The notes beneath the pieces are model-generated. The model did not search any database and was not told where the DNA came from. It saw nothing but the letters and a program-made list of their open reading frames with translations. This document shows positions 8,470-16,807 of a DNA stretch of 54,803 nt, one piece after another (the stretch's first letter is position 1; each line of letters starts with the position of its first letter). This DNA is from an uncultured Acidimicrobiales bacterium (lineage in GTDB: Bacteria; Actinomycetota; Acidimicrobiia; Acidimicrobiales; SZUA-35). The translations under genes were made by a program, and so were the position numbers. The stretch lies in assembly GCA_938009905.1 (NCBI GenBank), contig CALLGK010000298.1, forward strand, positions 1 through 54,803. Reading direction: 5' to 3'.

Positions 8470-8557
8470 AGGAACAACAACAGCTGCGATGCCTGGGGGA
8501 TTCCCCGGCCATCGTCAGATCCGACGCCAGGTTGCTCTGGTAGTACTGTCGGCATCG

Positions 8558-10024
8558 ATGGATATCACTCTTGCCTCCGCCTCCGATCAGGCTGCGGCCG
8601 TCCAGTCTGGCGACATCTCGGCGACTGAGCTGCTCGACGCTGTGCTCGATCGATACGAGCGATTCAATCCAACGCTGAACGCCGTGATCTTCACCCAGCT
8701 CGACGTTGCTCGGCAACGGGCCGCCGAGGCTGACGCCGCGACTGCGGCCGGGGAATCATGGGGTTCGCTCCACGGCGTACCAATGACGATCAAAGAGGCG
8801 TGGGACTGGGTCGGATCTCCGTCGACCTCCGGGCATGAATCTCGCGTTGATTGGCGGCCCGAACAAAACTGCATTCCAGTCCAGCGACTGCTCGATGCCG
8901 GTGCCGTCATCTACGGAAAGACCAATCTGCCGGTCTCGATGGCTGATTGGCAAACGTTCAATCCCGTCTATGGCACAACAAGCAACACGTGGAATCCGAA
9001 CAACGTCGAAGGCGGCCTGATCCCTGGCGGCTCCTCGGGCGGAGCCGCTGCCGCTTTGGCCTCCGGGATGACCTCGCTCGAGCTCGGGAGCGACATAGGG
9101 GCCTCGATTCGCAACCCATCGCACTACTGCGGCACCTTCGGCCACAAACCCACCTACGGTCTCGTTCCCGTCGAAGGGCACGGCAACCCTGGCGGGATCG
9201 TGGCTCTCGACATTGGGGTTGGTGGCCCGATGACCCGCTACGCAGACGATCTGACGCTCGGACTCGACATCGTGGCCGGACCAGGCACGCTCGACAGCGT
9301 TGGCTGGACGCTCGACCTCCCAGCGCCCCGCAAGACACGGCCCGACCAGATCAAGGCCGCCGTGATGTTCGAGAGCCCAGCCCTCGAGACCGACAGCGTG
9401 CTGATTGACCAGCTAGCAGCGACGGTCGACAAGCTTGGCGAGCTCGGCGTCCAGCTCGACTTCGACGCCCGCCCAGACATCGACATTGAGCGCAGCCACG
9501 AGGCCTATCTGATGCTGCTTCGGGCGACGACGGGAACCGAGGCAACACCGGAGCTCTTCCAACAGCAGTTGCCGGATGCGCAACGATTCGATGATGGCGA
9601 CCGTGACTATCAAGCCGTTGCGTCCAAGGCCGCCACGATGTCGCACTGGGAGTGGGCCGCATGGAACCACGAGCGAGAAGCATCTCGTCTGGCGTGGCAT
9701 CGCTTCTTCGAGGAGTACGACGTGTTGCTCTGCCCAACCGCGGCGTCAACGGCCTACCCCCACGACCACGAGGGAACTCGCCCTCAACGGACCATCACGG
9801 TGAATGGCAAGCAGGAGCCAACGACTGATCAGCTCTTCTGGGCTGGCTGGTCGTGCGGCGTGTATCTGCCCGGCACCGTCGCACCGGCTGGCCTGACCGC
9901 CGATGGACTGCCGTGTGGCCTGCAGATCGTGGCTGGCCACCTGCGTGATCGTGAGAGCATCGCCTTCGCCGCCATGATGGAACGAGAGCTCGGCGGCTTT
10001 CAGGCCGCACCCGGTTACGAGTGA
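8558..10024 (+). CDS. Amidase (amidase signature family)
   Basis: 488 residues with the Ser-cis-Ser-Lys triad: Lys in MTIKEAWD, the cis-Ser in PGGSSGGAAAAL, and the nucleophile Ser in GSDIGASIRNP. Substrate specificity is not predictable. ATG 8558 is chosen because it begins the family's N-terminal helix (MDITLASASDQAAAVQSG); the frame stays open to about 8204, but that stretch is antisense to the preceding gene. The stop overlaps the GTG of the TauE-like permease by 3 bases, indicating coupling. Confidence 0.9.
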   Translation: MDITLASASDQAAAVQSGDISATELLDAVLDRYERFNPTLNAVIFTQLDVARQRAAEADAATAAGESWGSLHGVPMTIKEAWDWVGSPSTSGHESRVDWRPEQNCIPVQRLLDAGAVIYGKTNLPVSMADWQTFNPVYGTTSNTWNPNNVEGGLIPGGSSGGAAAALASGMTSLELGSDIGASIRNPSHYCGTFGHKPTYGLVPVEGHGNPGGIVALDIGVGGPMTRYADDLTLGLDIVAGPGTLDSVGWTLDLPAPRKTRPDQIKAAVMFESPALETDSVLIDQLAATVDKLGELGVQLDFDARPDIDIERSHEAYLMLLRATTGTEATPELFQQQLPDAQRFDDGDRDYQAVASKAATMSHWEWAAWNHEREASRLAWHRFFEEYDVLLCPTAASTAYPHDHEGTRPQRTITVNGKQEPTTDQLFWAGWSCGVYLPGTVAPAGLTADGLPCGLQIVAGHLRDRESIAFAAMMERELGGFQAAPGYE

Positions 10025-10746
10025 TCTTCGACTTCTCCACAGCTGAGCTGCTGGTGATCACAGCAGTGGCCGTGGCCGCAGCCATCGTCGCTGGCTCTGC
10101 CGGCATCGGCGTCGGCCTCATCGCGTCGCCGGTGTTGCTCTCGATGGACACCGACTTTGCTCCCGGCCCGCTGCTGCTCGGATCACTCGTGATCAGCCTT
10201 CGTCACGTCGCCTTCGAGTTCAACGAGCTCGACCGCGAGGCACTACAACGAGCGCTGATCGGCTTGCCGTTTGGCCTTGCCGCAGCCATCGCGGTGCTCC
10301 ACGTGATGCAACCTTCGACGTTGGCGTTTGCGATCGGCATCTTCATCTGCATAGCCAGTGGCCTACTGCTGGCCGGGTTCCGGCCGGCCAGAAGCGCTCT
10401 CATCGATGTCTTGAGCGGAGCCGGCTGCGCCTTCACGAGCAGCGCGGCTGCACTTCCCGGGCCGCCGTTAGTCATTGGGTTCAGCGACCTGTCGCCGAAG
10501 TGCCTGCGATGCACCATCTCTGTCTTCATCATCATCGTGTCGGTGTGCTCAACCGTGGCGTGGATTGCCATCGATCGCTTCGGGGGCCGCGAACTCGAGC
10601 TCACCGCGACCCTGCTGCCAGGCCTCTTGAGCGGGTTGTTTCTCAGCCGATGGACGCGTCCGTTCCTCGACCGTTCGTGGTTTCGTCCAGCGGTGCTCAC
10701 CCTGGCGCTCATCGGTGGCGCACTGCTGGCCTTCCGTCAGCTGTAG
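10021..10746 (+). CDS. TauE/SafE-family membrane permease
   Basis: 241 residues, almost entirely hydrophobic, about seven to eight membrane segments. It carries the family-type N-terminal GSAGIGVGLIASPVLL and the second-half equivalent GAGCAFTSSAAALPGPPLV, the two inverted halves expected of TauE/SafE proteins. The family exports sulfite, sulfoacetate or other anions. GTG 10021 overlaps the amidase stop, so the pair is likely functionally linked, perhaps exporting a product of amide hydrolysis; this is inference. Next gene starts 41 bp on. Confidence 0.82.
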   Translation: MIFDFSTAELLVITAVAVAAAIVAGSAGIGVGLIASPVLLSMDTDFAPGPLLLGSLVISLRHVAFEFNELDREALQRALIGLPFGLAAAIAVLHVMQPSTLAFAIGIFICIASGLLLAGFRPARSALIDVLSGAGCAFTSSAAALPGPPLVIGFSDLSPKCLRCTISVFIIIVSVCSTVAWIAIDRFGGRELELTATLLPGLLSGLFLSRWTRPFLDRSWFRPAVLTLALIGGALLAFRQL

Positions 10747-10787
10747 TCAACATGCGACCCCACTCGGTTGGGTCGTACGGTGAGCAC

Positions 10788-12395
10788 ATGACAACGGTCG
10801 CCGATCTCACCGTCGATGCGCTACGAGCGCTCGGCATCAGTCAGCTCTTCTGCCTACCCGGCGTGCAGAACGACGACTTCTTTGATCGCCTCGTTGATGC
10901 GCGCGGCATCACCCCGATCGTCACGAGGCACGAGCAGGGAGCTGCCTACATGGCGCTTGGTGCTTCGCAGATCACCAACCGCCCTTCTGCCTTCTGCGTG
11001 GTGCCAGGCCCTGGCATGTTGAACGCCGGCGCTGCTCTCACGAGCGCGTATTGGGCAGGAGGACGGGTGCTGGCGCTGATCGGCGCCATCCCCGACCACC
11101 TCAAGGGCAAGGGCGTTGGTGTGTTGCACGAGCTGCCGGATCAGACCGCCGTGCTGCGCCAGATCACGAAAGAAGCGCACTACATCCCGACCGGAGAGAG
11201 TGCGGTCGCCACGATGCAGCAGGCAATCGACTCGCTCGTGTCTGGCATCCCCCGACCGGTGAGCGTTGAGGTGCCGGTCACGGCATGGAAGCACGATGTC
11301 GACGGCGTCCTCGCTCCCCCACGGACAACCAACCCCACTCCGGCGGACGCCCAGGTTGCCGCCGCGGCAGAGCTCTTGGCCAACGCCGAACGGCCGCTCG
11401 TGATCGTTGGCGGCGGCGCCCACGAAGCGGCGGATGAAGTGCGCGAGCTCGCCGAGATGTTGCAGGCACCCACGTTCACTCGCCGACAGGGCCACGGCGT
11501 GTTGCCGACGCAACATCCGTTGCAGGTTCCCCTGCCCGTGGGCCATGAGCTGTGGGCTGGGTGTGACGCGGTTGTGGGCATCGGCAGCCGACTCGAGTTT
11601 CCGCTCGACTGGGGCACCGACGGTCTCAACCTCATTCAGATCAACGTCGACGAAGATGAGCTCGATCGACGCCAGATCGGCACGATTGGGATTCACGCCG
11701 ATGCCGCCGTCGGCACCCGGGCGCTGATCGATGCGCTGGCACCAATCAATCCAAGCCGCGCTGACCGAACGACTGAGCTCGCTGAGCGCCGTGCGGCATT
11801 CGCCGATCGGATTGCCCATCTTGAGCCTCAGCTGTCGACGTTGGCCGCCGTGCGAGATGTGTTGCCCGACGACGGGGTGATCGTTGAAGACGTCACCCAA
11901 ATGGGGTTTGCGGCACACCTCGCATTCGACTTCCGGCATCCCCGCACGTTTCTGACCACCAGCGCGGCCGGAACGCTCGGCGCCGGAGTCGCTCACGCCA
12001 TCGGCGCGCAAGCCGCGGACCCAGAGCGAACGGTGCTCAACCTCGTTGGTGATGGCGGGTTCCTGTTCACGGCGGCCGAGCTCGCCACGGCCGTTCAGTA
12101 CAACATCGGCCTGACGATTCTGTTGCACGACAACGGCTCATACGGCAACGTCAAGCGATTCCAGGTGGAGCGATATGGCGCCGACCGAACCATCGCCTCC
12201 GATCTCCAGAATCCCGATTTTGTGGCCTTCGGCGAGAGCTTCGGCGTGCAAAGCCAGCGGGTCGACGATTCGAACGAATTGCGCTCAGCGCTCGACGCCG
12301 CCTTTGCCCACGATGGCCCCTCCCTCGTCGTCGCCTCGATGCCAGATCTCATCCCGAGTCCCTGGCCCTACCTCCGCCTCCCCCCAACCCGCTAA
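10788..12395 (+). CDS. Thiamine-diphosphate-dependent enzyme, acetolactate synthase / benzoylformate decarboxylase superfamily
   Basis: 535 residues with the three expected domains. The activating Glu is E49 in TRHEQGAAYMA, the central domain begins about residue 190 (ERPLVIVGGGAHE), and the ThDP/Mg motif is GDGG (421-424), ending near ILLHDNGSYGN. ATG 10788 starts the typical MTTVADLTVDALRALG; 41 bp separate it from the permease. Absence of a small regulatory subunit gene and the surrounding catabolic genes argue against a biosynthetic acetolactate synthase. A decarboxylase or carboligase of unknown substrate is the safest call. Confidence 0.85.
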   Translation: MTTVADLTVDALRALGISQLFCLPGVQNDDFFDRLVDARGITPIVTRHEQGAAYMALGASQITNRPSAFCVVPGPGMLNAGAALTSAYWAGGRVLALIGAIPDHLKGKGVGVLHELPDQTAVLRQITKEAHYIPTGESAVATMQQAIDSLVSGIPRPVSVEVPVTAWKHDVDGVLAPPRTTNPTPADAQVAAAAELLANAERPLVIVGGGAHEAADEVRELAEMLQAPTFTRRQGHGVLPTQHPLQVPLPVGHELWAGCDAVVGIGSRLEFPLDWGTDGLNLIQINVDEDELDRRQIGTIGIHADAAVGTRALIDALAPINPSRADRTTELAERRAAFADRIAHLEPQLSTLAAVRDVLPDDGVIVEDVTQMGFAAHLAFDFRHPRTFLTTSAAGTLGAGVAHAIGAQAADPERTVLNLVGDGGFLFTAAELATAVQYNIGLTILLHDNGSYGNVKRFQVERYGADRTIASDLQNPDFVAFGESFGVQSQRVDDSNELRSALDAAFAHDGPSLVVASMPDLIPSPWPYLRLPPTR

Positions 12396-12398
12396 CCC

Positions 12399-12510
12399 GG
12401 GATTGGTGTGCTGAGACGGTCGCAACTGGTCACCTCAACACACCAATCCGGGAGACAAGCGGGATTGGTGTGCTGAGACGGTCGTAACTGGTCACCTCAG
12501 GACACCAATC
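12399..12510. repeat. Tandemly duplicated 50-bp hairpin element (62-bp period)
   Basis: Copies at 12399-12448 and 12461-12510 differ at about three positions. Each is an inverted repeat: GGATTGGTGTG pairs with CACACCAATCC in copy 1, followed after a mismatch by TGAG/CTCA. The element fills the gap between two convergent genes, so it can act as a bidirectional terminator. Copy 2 encodes the last residues of the MFS protein on the other strand (stop at 12497). A near-exact tandem copy suggests a REP-like mobile or duplicating hairpin. No third copy was seen in the window. Confidence 0.8.
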
Positions 12511-13786
12511 GGTTGGGGACGGGTTTCGCACGGGCGTCGGCGAAGCGGTCAATGCGACGCATAGCCGGGAAGAAGAGCCAGAATCCGGCAACGACCGTGA
12601 GCGTTCCCGCCCCGCCGAAGACAATGGCTGGCACCAAGCCGAAGGCGGCCGCCGTCACGCCCGATTCGAACGCCCCAAGCTCATTGCTGGCCCCGATGAA
12701 CACGCTCTCGAGCGCGAGCACACGGCCCCGCATCTCTTCTGGCGTCGCCAGCGGCACGAGCGTCGCTCGGATAAACACGCTGACCGAGTCGGAACCGCCG
12801 AGAATCGCGAGGGCGGCCAACGCAACTCCGTAGTTCGTGGTGAGGCCGAGCACGATCGTGGCCGCACCGAACACAGCGATCGACCCCAGCAGAATCACGC
12901 CGACCTTCCGTCGGATGGGGGCCGCCGCCAGGATCAGCGTGACGACCGCCGCGCCAATGCCGACCGAGGCTCTCAGCCAGCCGAGGCCAACGGCATCAAT
13001 GCCAAGCCGCTCTTCGGCAATTGCGGGCAGCAAGGCAACGGCGCCGCCAAGCAACACCGCAAAGAGATCGAGCAGAATCGCTCCGCCAACAACCGGCGCC
13101 TGACGAATGAAGCGCAGTCCTTCAAAGGCGTCTCGGATGGCCTGCCGCCCGCCAGGTCGGCTCGAGAGTTTGGCCAGACCAGCATTGGGCAAGGCGAACA
13201 ACGCAAACACTGACGCAACGAACATCACGCCAGACACGGCGTATGGCAGTGCAATGTCGACCGTGAAGAGAAAGCCGGCCAAGACCGGTCCGACGATGCC
13301 GCCGGCCTGCCAACTCGCCGAGCTCAGGGCAACCACACGTTCGACAGATTCCTCCGGAGCCAAATCCACAGGAAGGGCACGAACGGCTGGTCGTTGGAAG
13401 GCCCGAAGCACACCAAAGAGAGCCATGAGGGCATAGATCGGACCGACCGAGGTCGGGTCGGAACTGATGTAGACGAAGAGCGCGAGACAAATGCCGGCAA
13501 AGCCAATCGTGAACACGCCAGCAACGACCCGCCGGTCGAATCGATCGGCAATCGATCCGGAGAACGGCGCGAGAACGAGCGTTGGGAAGAACTCAGCGAG
13601 GCCAAGCAGGCCGAGCGTCAACTCGTCCCCCGTCATGTCGAATGCTTGCTTGCCCACGATGGTGATCAGGCCAACGGCAGCGGCCGAATCGACAATGCGA
13701 GAACCGAGCAACACCCAGATAAAGCGGGGCACCGGGTCTTGAGGTGCCCTCAGCGAGGTAGCGAGACGTCTGAGCGGGCCGACCAC
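12497..13786 (-). CDS. MFS transporter, EntS-like exporter family
   Basis: 429 residues, 12 predicted membrane segments in two halves with the MFS loop SIADRFDRRVV after segment 2. The N-terminal pattern (FIWVLLGSRIVDSAAAVGLI, ELTLGLLGLAEFFPTLVLAP) is that of the MFS_3/EntS group, which exports siderophores and other small molecules. The C-terminal residues VPNRLVS are encoded within the second copy of the hairpin repeat, so the end of the protein may have been rewritten by that element. Start is a GTG (13786). Substrate unknown. Confidence 0.83.
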   Translation of the reverse strand: MVGPLRRLATSLRAPQDPVPRFIWVLLGSRIVDSAAAVGLITIVGKQAFDMTGDELTLGLLGLAEFFPTLVLAPFSGSIADRFDRRVVAGVFTIGFAGICLALFVYISSDPTSVGPIYALMALFGVLRAFQRPAVRALPVDLAPEESVERVVALSSASWQAGGIVGPVLAGFLFTVDIALPYAVSGVMFVASVFALFALPNAGLAKLSSRPGGRQAIRDAFEGLRFIRQAPVVGGAILLDLFAVLLGGAVALLPAIAEERLGIDAVGLGWLRASVGIGAAVVTLILAAAPIRRKVGVILLGSIAVFGAATIVLGLTTNYGVALAALAILGGSDSVSVFIRATLVPLATPEEMRGRVLALESVFIGASNELGAFESGVTAAAFGLVPAIVFGGAGTLTVVAGFWLFFPAMRRIDRFADARAKPVPNRLVS

Positions 13787-13901
13787 GGCGTGAACCTACC
13801 AGTGGTCCCTTGCCCCGTAAGAACGCTCAAGGGTCCGCAAGGTGTCCCGTCGACCGGAACGCGTTGGGCCTGTGCAACGACACCGGATCTACTGTGTCGC
13901 C

Positions 13902-14837
13902 ATGACCATCAAGGCTGCTGTGATCGGTTCGGGCAACATCGGGACTGACCTGTTGATCAAGTCGAAGGAAACGTCCGACATCGTCGAGATCGTGGCCATG
14001 GTCGGGATCGATCCTGATTCAGACGGCTTGGCCAAGGCTCGAGACATGGGCGTGGCTACCACTGCCGAGAGCGTTGAAGGGCTCACCAAACTCGACGTAT
14101 ACGACGAGATCGATCTTGTGTTTGATGCGACGTCGGCCGGGGCCCACGCCAAACACGACGAGATTCTGCGCCGTGACGGAAAGCGCATTCTTGACCTGAC
14201 ACCAGCCGCTGTCGGCCCGTACGTCGTTCCCCCGGTGAACCTCGACGAACACCTCGACGAACCGAACCTCAACATGGTCACCTGTGGTGGCCAGGCCACT
14301 GTCCCGATGGTGGCGGCAGTCCACAAGGTGGCACCCGTTGTCTACGGCGAGATCGTGTCGTCAATCTCGTCTCGGTCGGCCGGCCCTGGCACGCGAGCCA
14401 ACATCGACGAATTCACCGAGACCACCTCGGCCGCCATCGAGCAGGTGGGTGGAGCGCAGATGGGCAAGGCAATCATCGTGCTCAACCCGGCTGAGCCGCC
14501 GTTGATCATGCGCAACACCGTCTTCTGCCTGGTCGAGTCGGGAGAACCAGAGGCCATCGAAGCATCTGTTGTGTCAATGGTTGAGACCGTGCAGTCATAT
14601 GTCCCCGGCTATCGCCTGAAACAGGCCGTGCAGTTCGAGCGGCTCGACAGCGGGTCGCCCGTCCGCATCCCAGACCTCGACCGCAAGTTCACGGGTTGGA
14701 AGGTGTCGATCTTCCTCGAAGTCGAAGGAGCGGCCCACTACCTGCCGGCCTACGCCGGCAATCTCGACATCATGACCTCAGCCGCCATCAAGACCGCCGA
14801 GGCGCTCAACGATCGCATCGAGGAGGCTCGGTCGTGA
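13902..14837 (+). CDS. Acetaldehyde dehydrogenase (acylating), MhpF/DmpF/HsaG family
   Basis: 311 residues. Rossmann motif [13 protein letters not shown] at the N-terminus and catalytic-Cys segment [13 protein letters not shown] (about residue 130). It converts acetaldehyde or propionaldehyde, channelled from the partner aldolase, to the acyl-CoA with NAD+ and CoA. ATG 13902 is the family start; the frame is open further upstream without homology. The stop overlaps the aldolase GTG by 4 bases. The 115 bp upstream to the divergent MFS gene must hold the promoter. Confidence 0.93.
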   Translation: MTIKAAVIGSGNIGTDLLIKSKETSDIVEIVAMVGIDPDSDGLAKARDMGVATTAESVEGLTKLDVYDEIDLVFDATSAGAHAKHDEILRRDGKRILDLTPAAVGPYVVPPVNLDEHLDEPNLNMVTCGGQATVPMVAAVHKVAPVVYGEIVSSISSRSAGPGTRANIDEFTETTSAAIEQVGGAQMGKAIIVLNPAEPPLIMRNTVFCLVESGEPEAIEASVVSMVETVQSYVPGYRLKQAVQFERLDSGSPVRIPDLDRKFTGWKVSIFLEVEGAAHYLPAYAGNLDIMTSAAIKTAEALNDRIEEARS

Positions 14838-15850
14838 CCAAGATCTACATCCAAGACGTCACCCTTCGCGATGGCATGCACGCCATCCGCCATCAGTACT
14901 CGATCGAATCGGTCAGAGACATCGCCCGGGCGCTCGACGAAGCGGGAGTCGACGCCATCGAGGTCGCCCACGGAGACGGCCTCTCGGGATCAAGCTTCAA
15001 CTACGGCTTCGGGGCCCACACCGATTGGGAATGGCTCGAAGAGGTCGCAGGCGTGCTCACCAACGCCAAGCTCGCCACGCTTCTGCTGCCCGGCATCGGC
15101 ACCATCGACGATCTCCAACGAGCGTTCGACCTAGGGGTCACGTCTGTGCGCGTCGCCACGCATTGCACAGAAGCTGACATCGCCTTCCAACACATCGGCA
15201 AGGCTCGCGAGCTCGGGATGGATGTCGCCGGGTTCTTGATGATGAGCCACATGAACGAGCCAGAGCCGCTCGCCCAGCAGGCAAAGATCATGGAGGAGTC
15301 TGGAGCTGAGTGCGTGTACATCACCGACTCGGGCGGCCGCCTCACCATGGGAGACGTTCGAGCCAGGATGCAGGCCTACAAGGCCGTGCTTGATCCCGCC
15401 ACCCAGATCGGCATCCACGCTCACGACAACCTCACCTTTGGTGTGGCCAACTCGGTCGTGGCGGTCGAAGAAGGTTGTTATCGAGTCGACGCCAGCCTGG
15501 CTGGCATGGGCGCAGGCGCTGGCAACGCGCCGCTCGAGCCGTTCATCGCCGTTGCAAACCTCGAGGGCTGGGAACACGGCTGTGACGTCTTCAAGCTCAT
15601 GGACGCAGCGGAAGATCTTGTCCGACCGCTCCAAGACCGACCCGTGCAGGTCGATCGCGAGACCCTCAGCCTTGGTTACGCCGGGGTGTACTCAAGCTTT
15701 CTGCGACACGCCGAGAAGGCAGCCGAGATGTACGACCTCGACACCCGCGACATCCTGCTCGAGTTGGGCAGACGCCGGATGGTTGGCGGCCAAGAAGACA
15801 TGATCGTCGACGTCGCCCTCGACATGGTTGCGGCCAAGGCAAACGGCTAA
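14834..15850 (+). CDS. 4-hydroxy-2-oxovalerate aldolase, MhpE/DmpG/HsaF family
   Basis: 338 residues, a HMGL-like TIM barrel with TLRDGMHAI at the start, the metal-binding HAHDN motif ([11 protein letters not shown]) and the DmpG-type communication domain near the C-terminus ([15 protein letters not shown]). It splits 4-hydroxy-2-oxo acids to pyruvate plus an aldehyde, passing the aldehyde through a tunnel to the upstream dehydrogenase. GTG start inside the dehydrogenase stop. The usual hydratase is missing beside the pair, so the substrate comes from another locus. Confidence 0.93.
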   Translation: MTKIYIQDVTLRDGMHAIRHQYSIESVRDIARALDEAGVDAIEVAHGDGLSGSSFNYGFGAHTDWEWLEEVAGVLTNAKLATLLLPGIGTIDDLQRAFDLGVTSVRVATHCTEADIAFQHIGKARELGMDVAGFLMMSHMNEPEPLAQQAKIMEESGAECVYITDSGGRLTMGDVRARMQAYKAVLDPATQIGIHAHDNLTFGVANSVVAVEEGCYRVDASLAGMGAGAGNAPLEPFIAVANLEGWEHGCDVFKLMDAAEDLVRPLQDRPVQVDRETLSLGYAGVYSSFLRHAEKAAEMYDLDTRDILLELGRRRMVGGQEDMIVDVALDMVAAKANG

Positions 15851-15873
15851 CGGCCTGCGCCGATTTCCGGTTT

Positions 15874-15913
15874 TGGAGGCCATAGAGCACCGAAACGTAC
15901 CCTCCGGCCTCCA
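15874..15913. terminator. Hairpin between convergent aldolase and Popeye-like genes
   Basis: TGGAGGCC (15874-15881) pairs perfectly with GGCCTCCA (15906-15913) across a 24-nt loop, within a longer imperfect symmetry covering most of the 72-bp gap. The position between two converging stops fits a bidirectional terminator. No strong T-run. Confidence 0.55.
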
Positions 15914-15922
15914 GTTCGGGAT

Positions 15923-16582
15923 TTAGGCGAACTCCTGGCCGGGAACGGTCGTCCGGATCATCTGCATCTTGTAGACCATTGAGCGGAGCGCCGCTTGTTC
16001 GACAGCCCGTCCGACATCGGCATCTTCCTGGCCGAGGGACGCAAGCTTCGATCGCTCCCACTCACGCACCACGACCCGTCCGACTGCCGTTGTGGTGGCG
16101 GTGGCGACCGAGCCAGACATAAGGCTCATTTCGCCGATCATGGCGCCGGGTCCGAGCCGATTGACGATCTCGCCATCGATCCTCACATCGACCATGCCGG
16201 AAACGATGATCGCCAGGCGGCTGTGCGCCTCACCTTGGCGCGTGAGCGTGCGGCCGTCGTAGTCACCGACCCAGCTCGACTCCCACATGCGGTTGAACGT
16301 CGCCGGTTCGAGTTCGGCAAACACCACTTGGCGAAGCCAGTCCGCTTGTACATCGGTTGTCCTCGTTCGCTGTCGACGAACAATACGAACGATGTTGATG
16401 ATGTGCAGCACGCCGACCAGAGCATTCCACGCCGCCATGGACGGGATGTCGGCAAGAAGTCCGAACAGCACAAATCCGCATGACCCGCTGAGGATCATGA
16501 GGCGAAGCTGGAGCGCTGTGCGAGTGAACGTCGAGCCAACGAGGGCGACGTATGCGGTATTCAGCACGACGGTCTCGAACAT
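15923..16582 (-). CDS. Popeye-like membrane protein with cyclic-nucleotide-binding-fold domain
   Basis: 219 residues. Two to three membrane segments (roughly 4-20, 25-45, 47-66), then the basic stretch VRIVRRQRTRT, then a cNMP-binding fold at about 90-205. The layout and residues such as MAAWNALVGVLHIINIVRI, LEPATFNRM, SRLAIIVSGMVDVRIDG and a C-terminal SMVYKMQMI follow the animal POPDC (Popeye) pattern. In the phosphate cassette, IGEMSLMSGSVATAT keeps Gly-Glu but has Val where classical cNMP sites have Arg. Ligand therefore uncertain. It could be simply a membrane cNMP-domain protein. Stands alone, convergent with the aldolase. Confidence 0.72.
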   Translation of the reverse strand: MFETVVLNTAYVALVGSTFTRTALQLRLMILSGSCGFVLFGLLADIPSMAAWNALVGVLHIINIVRIVRRQRTRTTDVQADWLRQVVFAELEPATFNRMWESSWVGDYDGRTLTRQGEAHSRLAIIVSGMVDVRIDGEIVNRLGPGAMIGEMSLMSGSVATATTTAVGRVVVREWERSKLASLGQEDADVGRAVEQAALRSMVYKMQMIRTTVPGQEFA

Positions 16583-16666
16583 GAGCCAGGTCCTTTGGCG
16601 AGAGGGAACGGAGCTGTTGCCTCCGATCTGTTCACCGCATTGTCAGCTATGACCAAACGTCAGGAT

Positions 16667-16680
16667 GTCGGCAAGCCGAC
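16667..16680. promoter_or_regulatory. 14-bp palindrome in divergent promoter region
   Basis: GTCGGC-AA-GCCGAC is a perfect 6-bp inverted repeat in the 225-bp region between the Popeye-like gene and the MFS gene. A second short stem, GGGGA/TCCCC, lies at 16728-16744 near the MFS start. Either could be an operator or a leader hairpin. No regulator gene is adjacent. Confidence 0.4.
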
Positions 16681-16807
16681 AGACGAGCTGTGTCAGCAGT
16701 CACCGTGTTATCCAGCTGATACCGAAAGGGGACGGCTGCTCCCCTACTGGTAGCTTGCGCCGATCATCTCTCGACCGAACCAAGCCCTCGGCGTTGCCGC
16801 CGTTGCG

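Noticed and set aside
8204-8557. N-terminal extension of the amidase
   Set aside because: The region is antisense to the Tat-signal end of the hydrolase gene and shows no amidase homology; ATG 8558 fits the family.
10854-12128. A 424-codon open frame antisense to the ThDP enzyme
   Set aside because: Arg/His/Gly-rich translation without motifs, opposite an enzyme with intact catalytic motifs.
10788-12395. Biosynthetic acetolactate synthase (ilvB)
   Set aside because: No small subunit or ilvC neighbour; the context is catabolic, so the generic ThDP call is kept.
12399-12510. CRISPR array
   Set aside because: Only two repeat units with a 12-bp spacer and strong internal dyad; not CRISPR-like. 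No cas genes are in the window.
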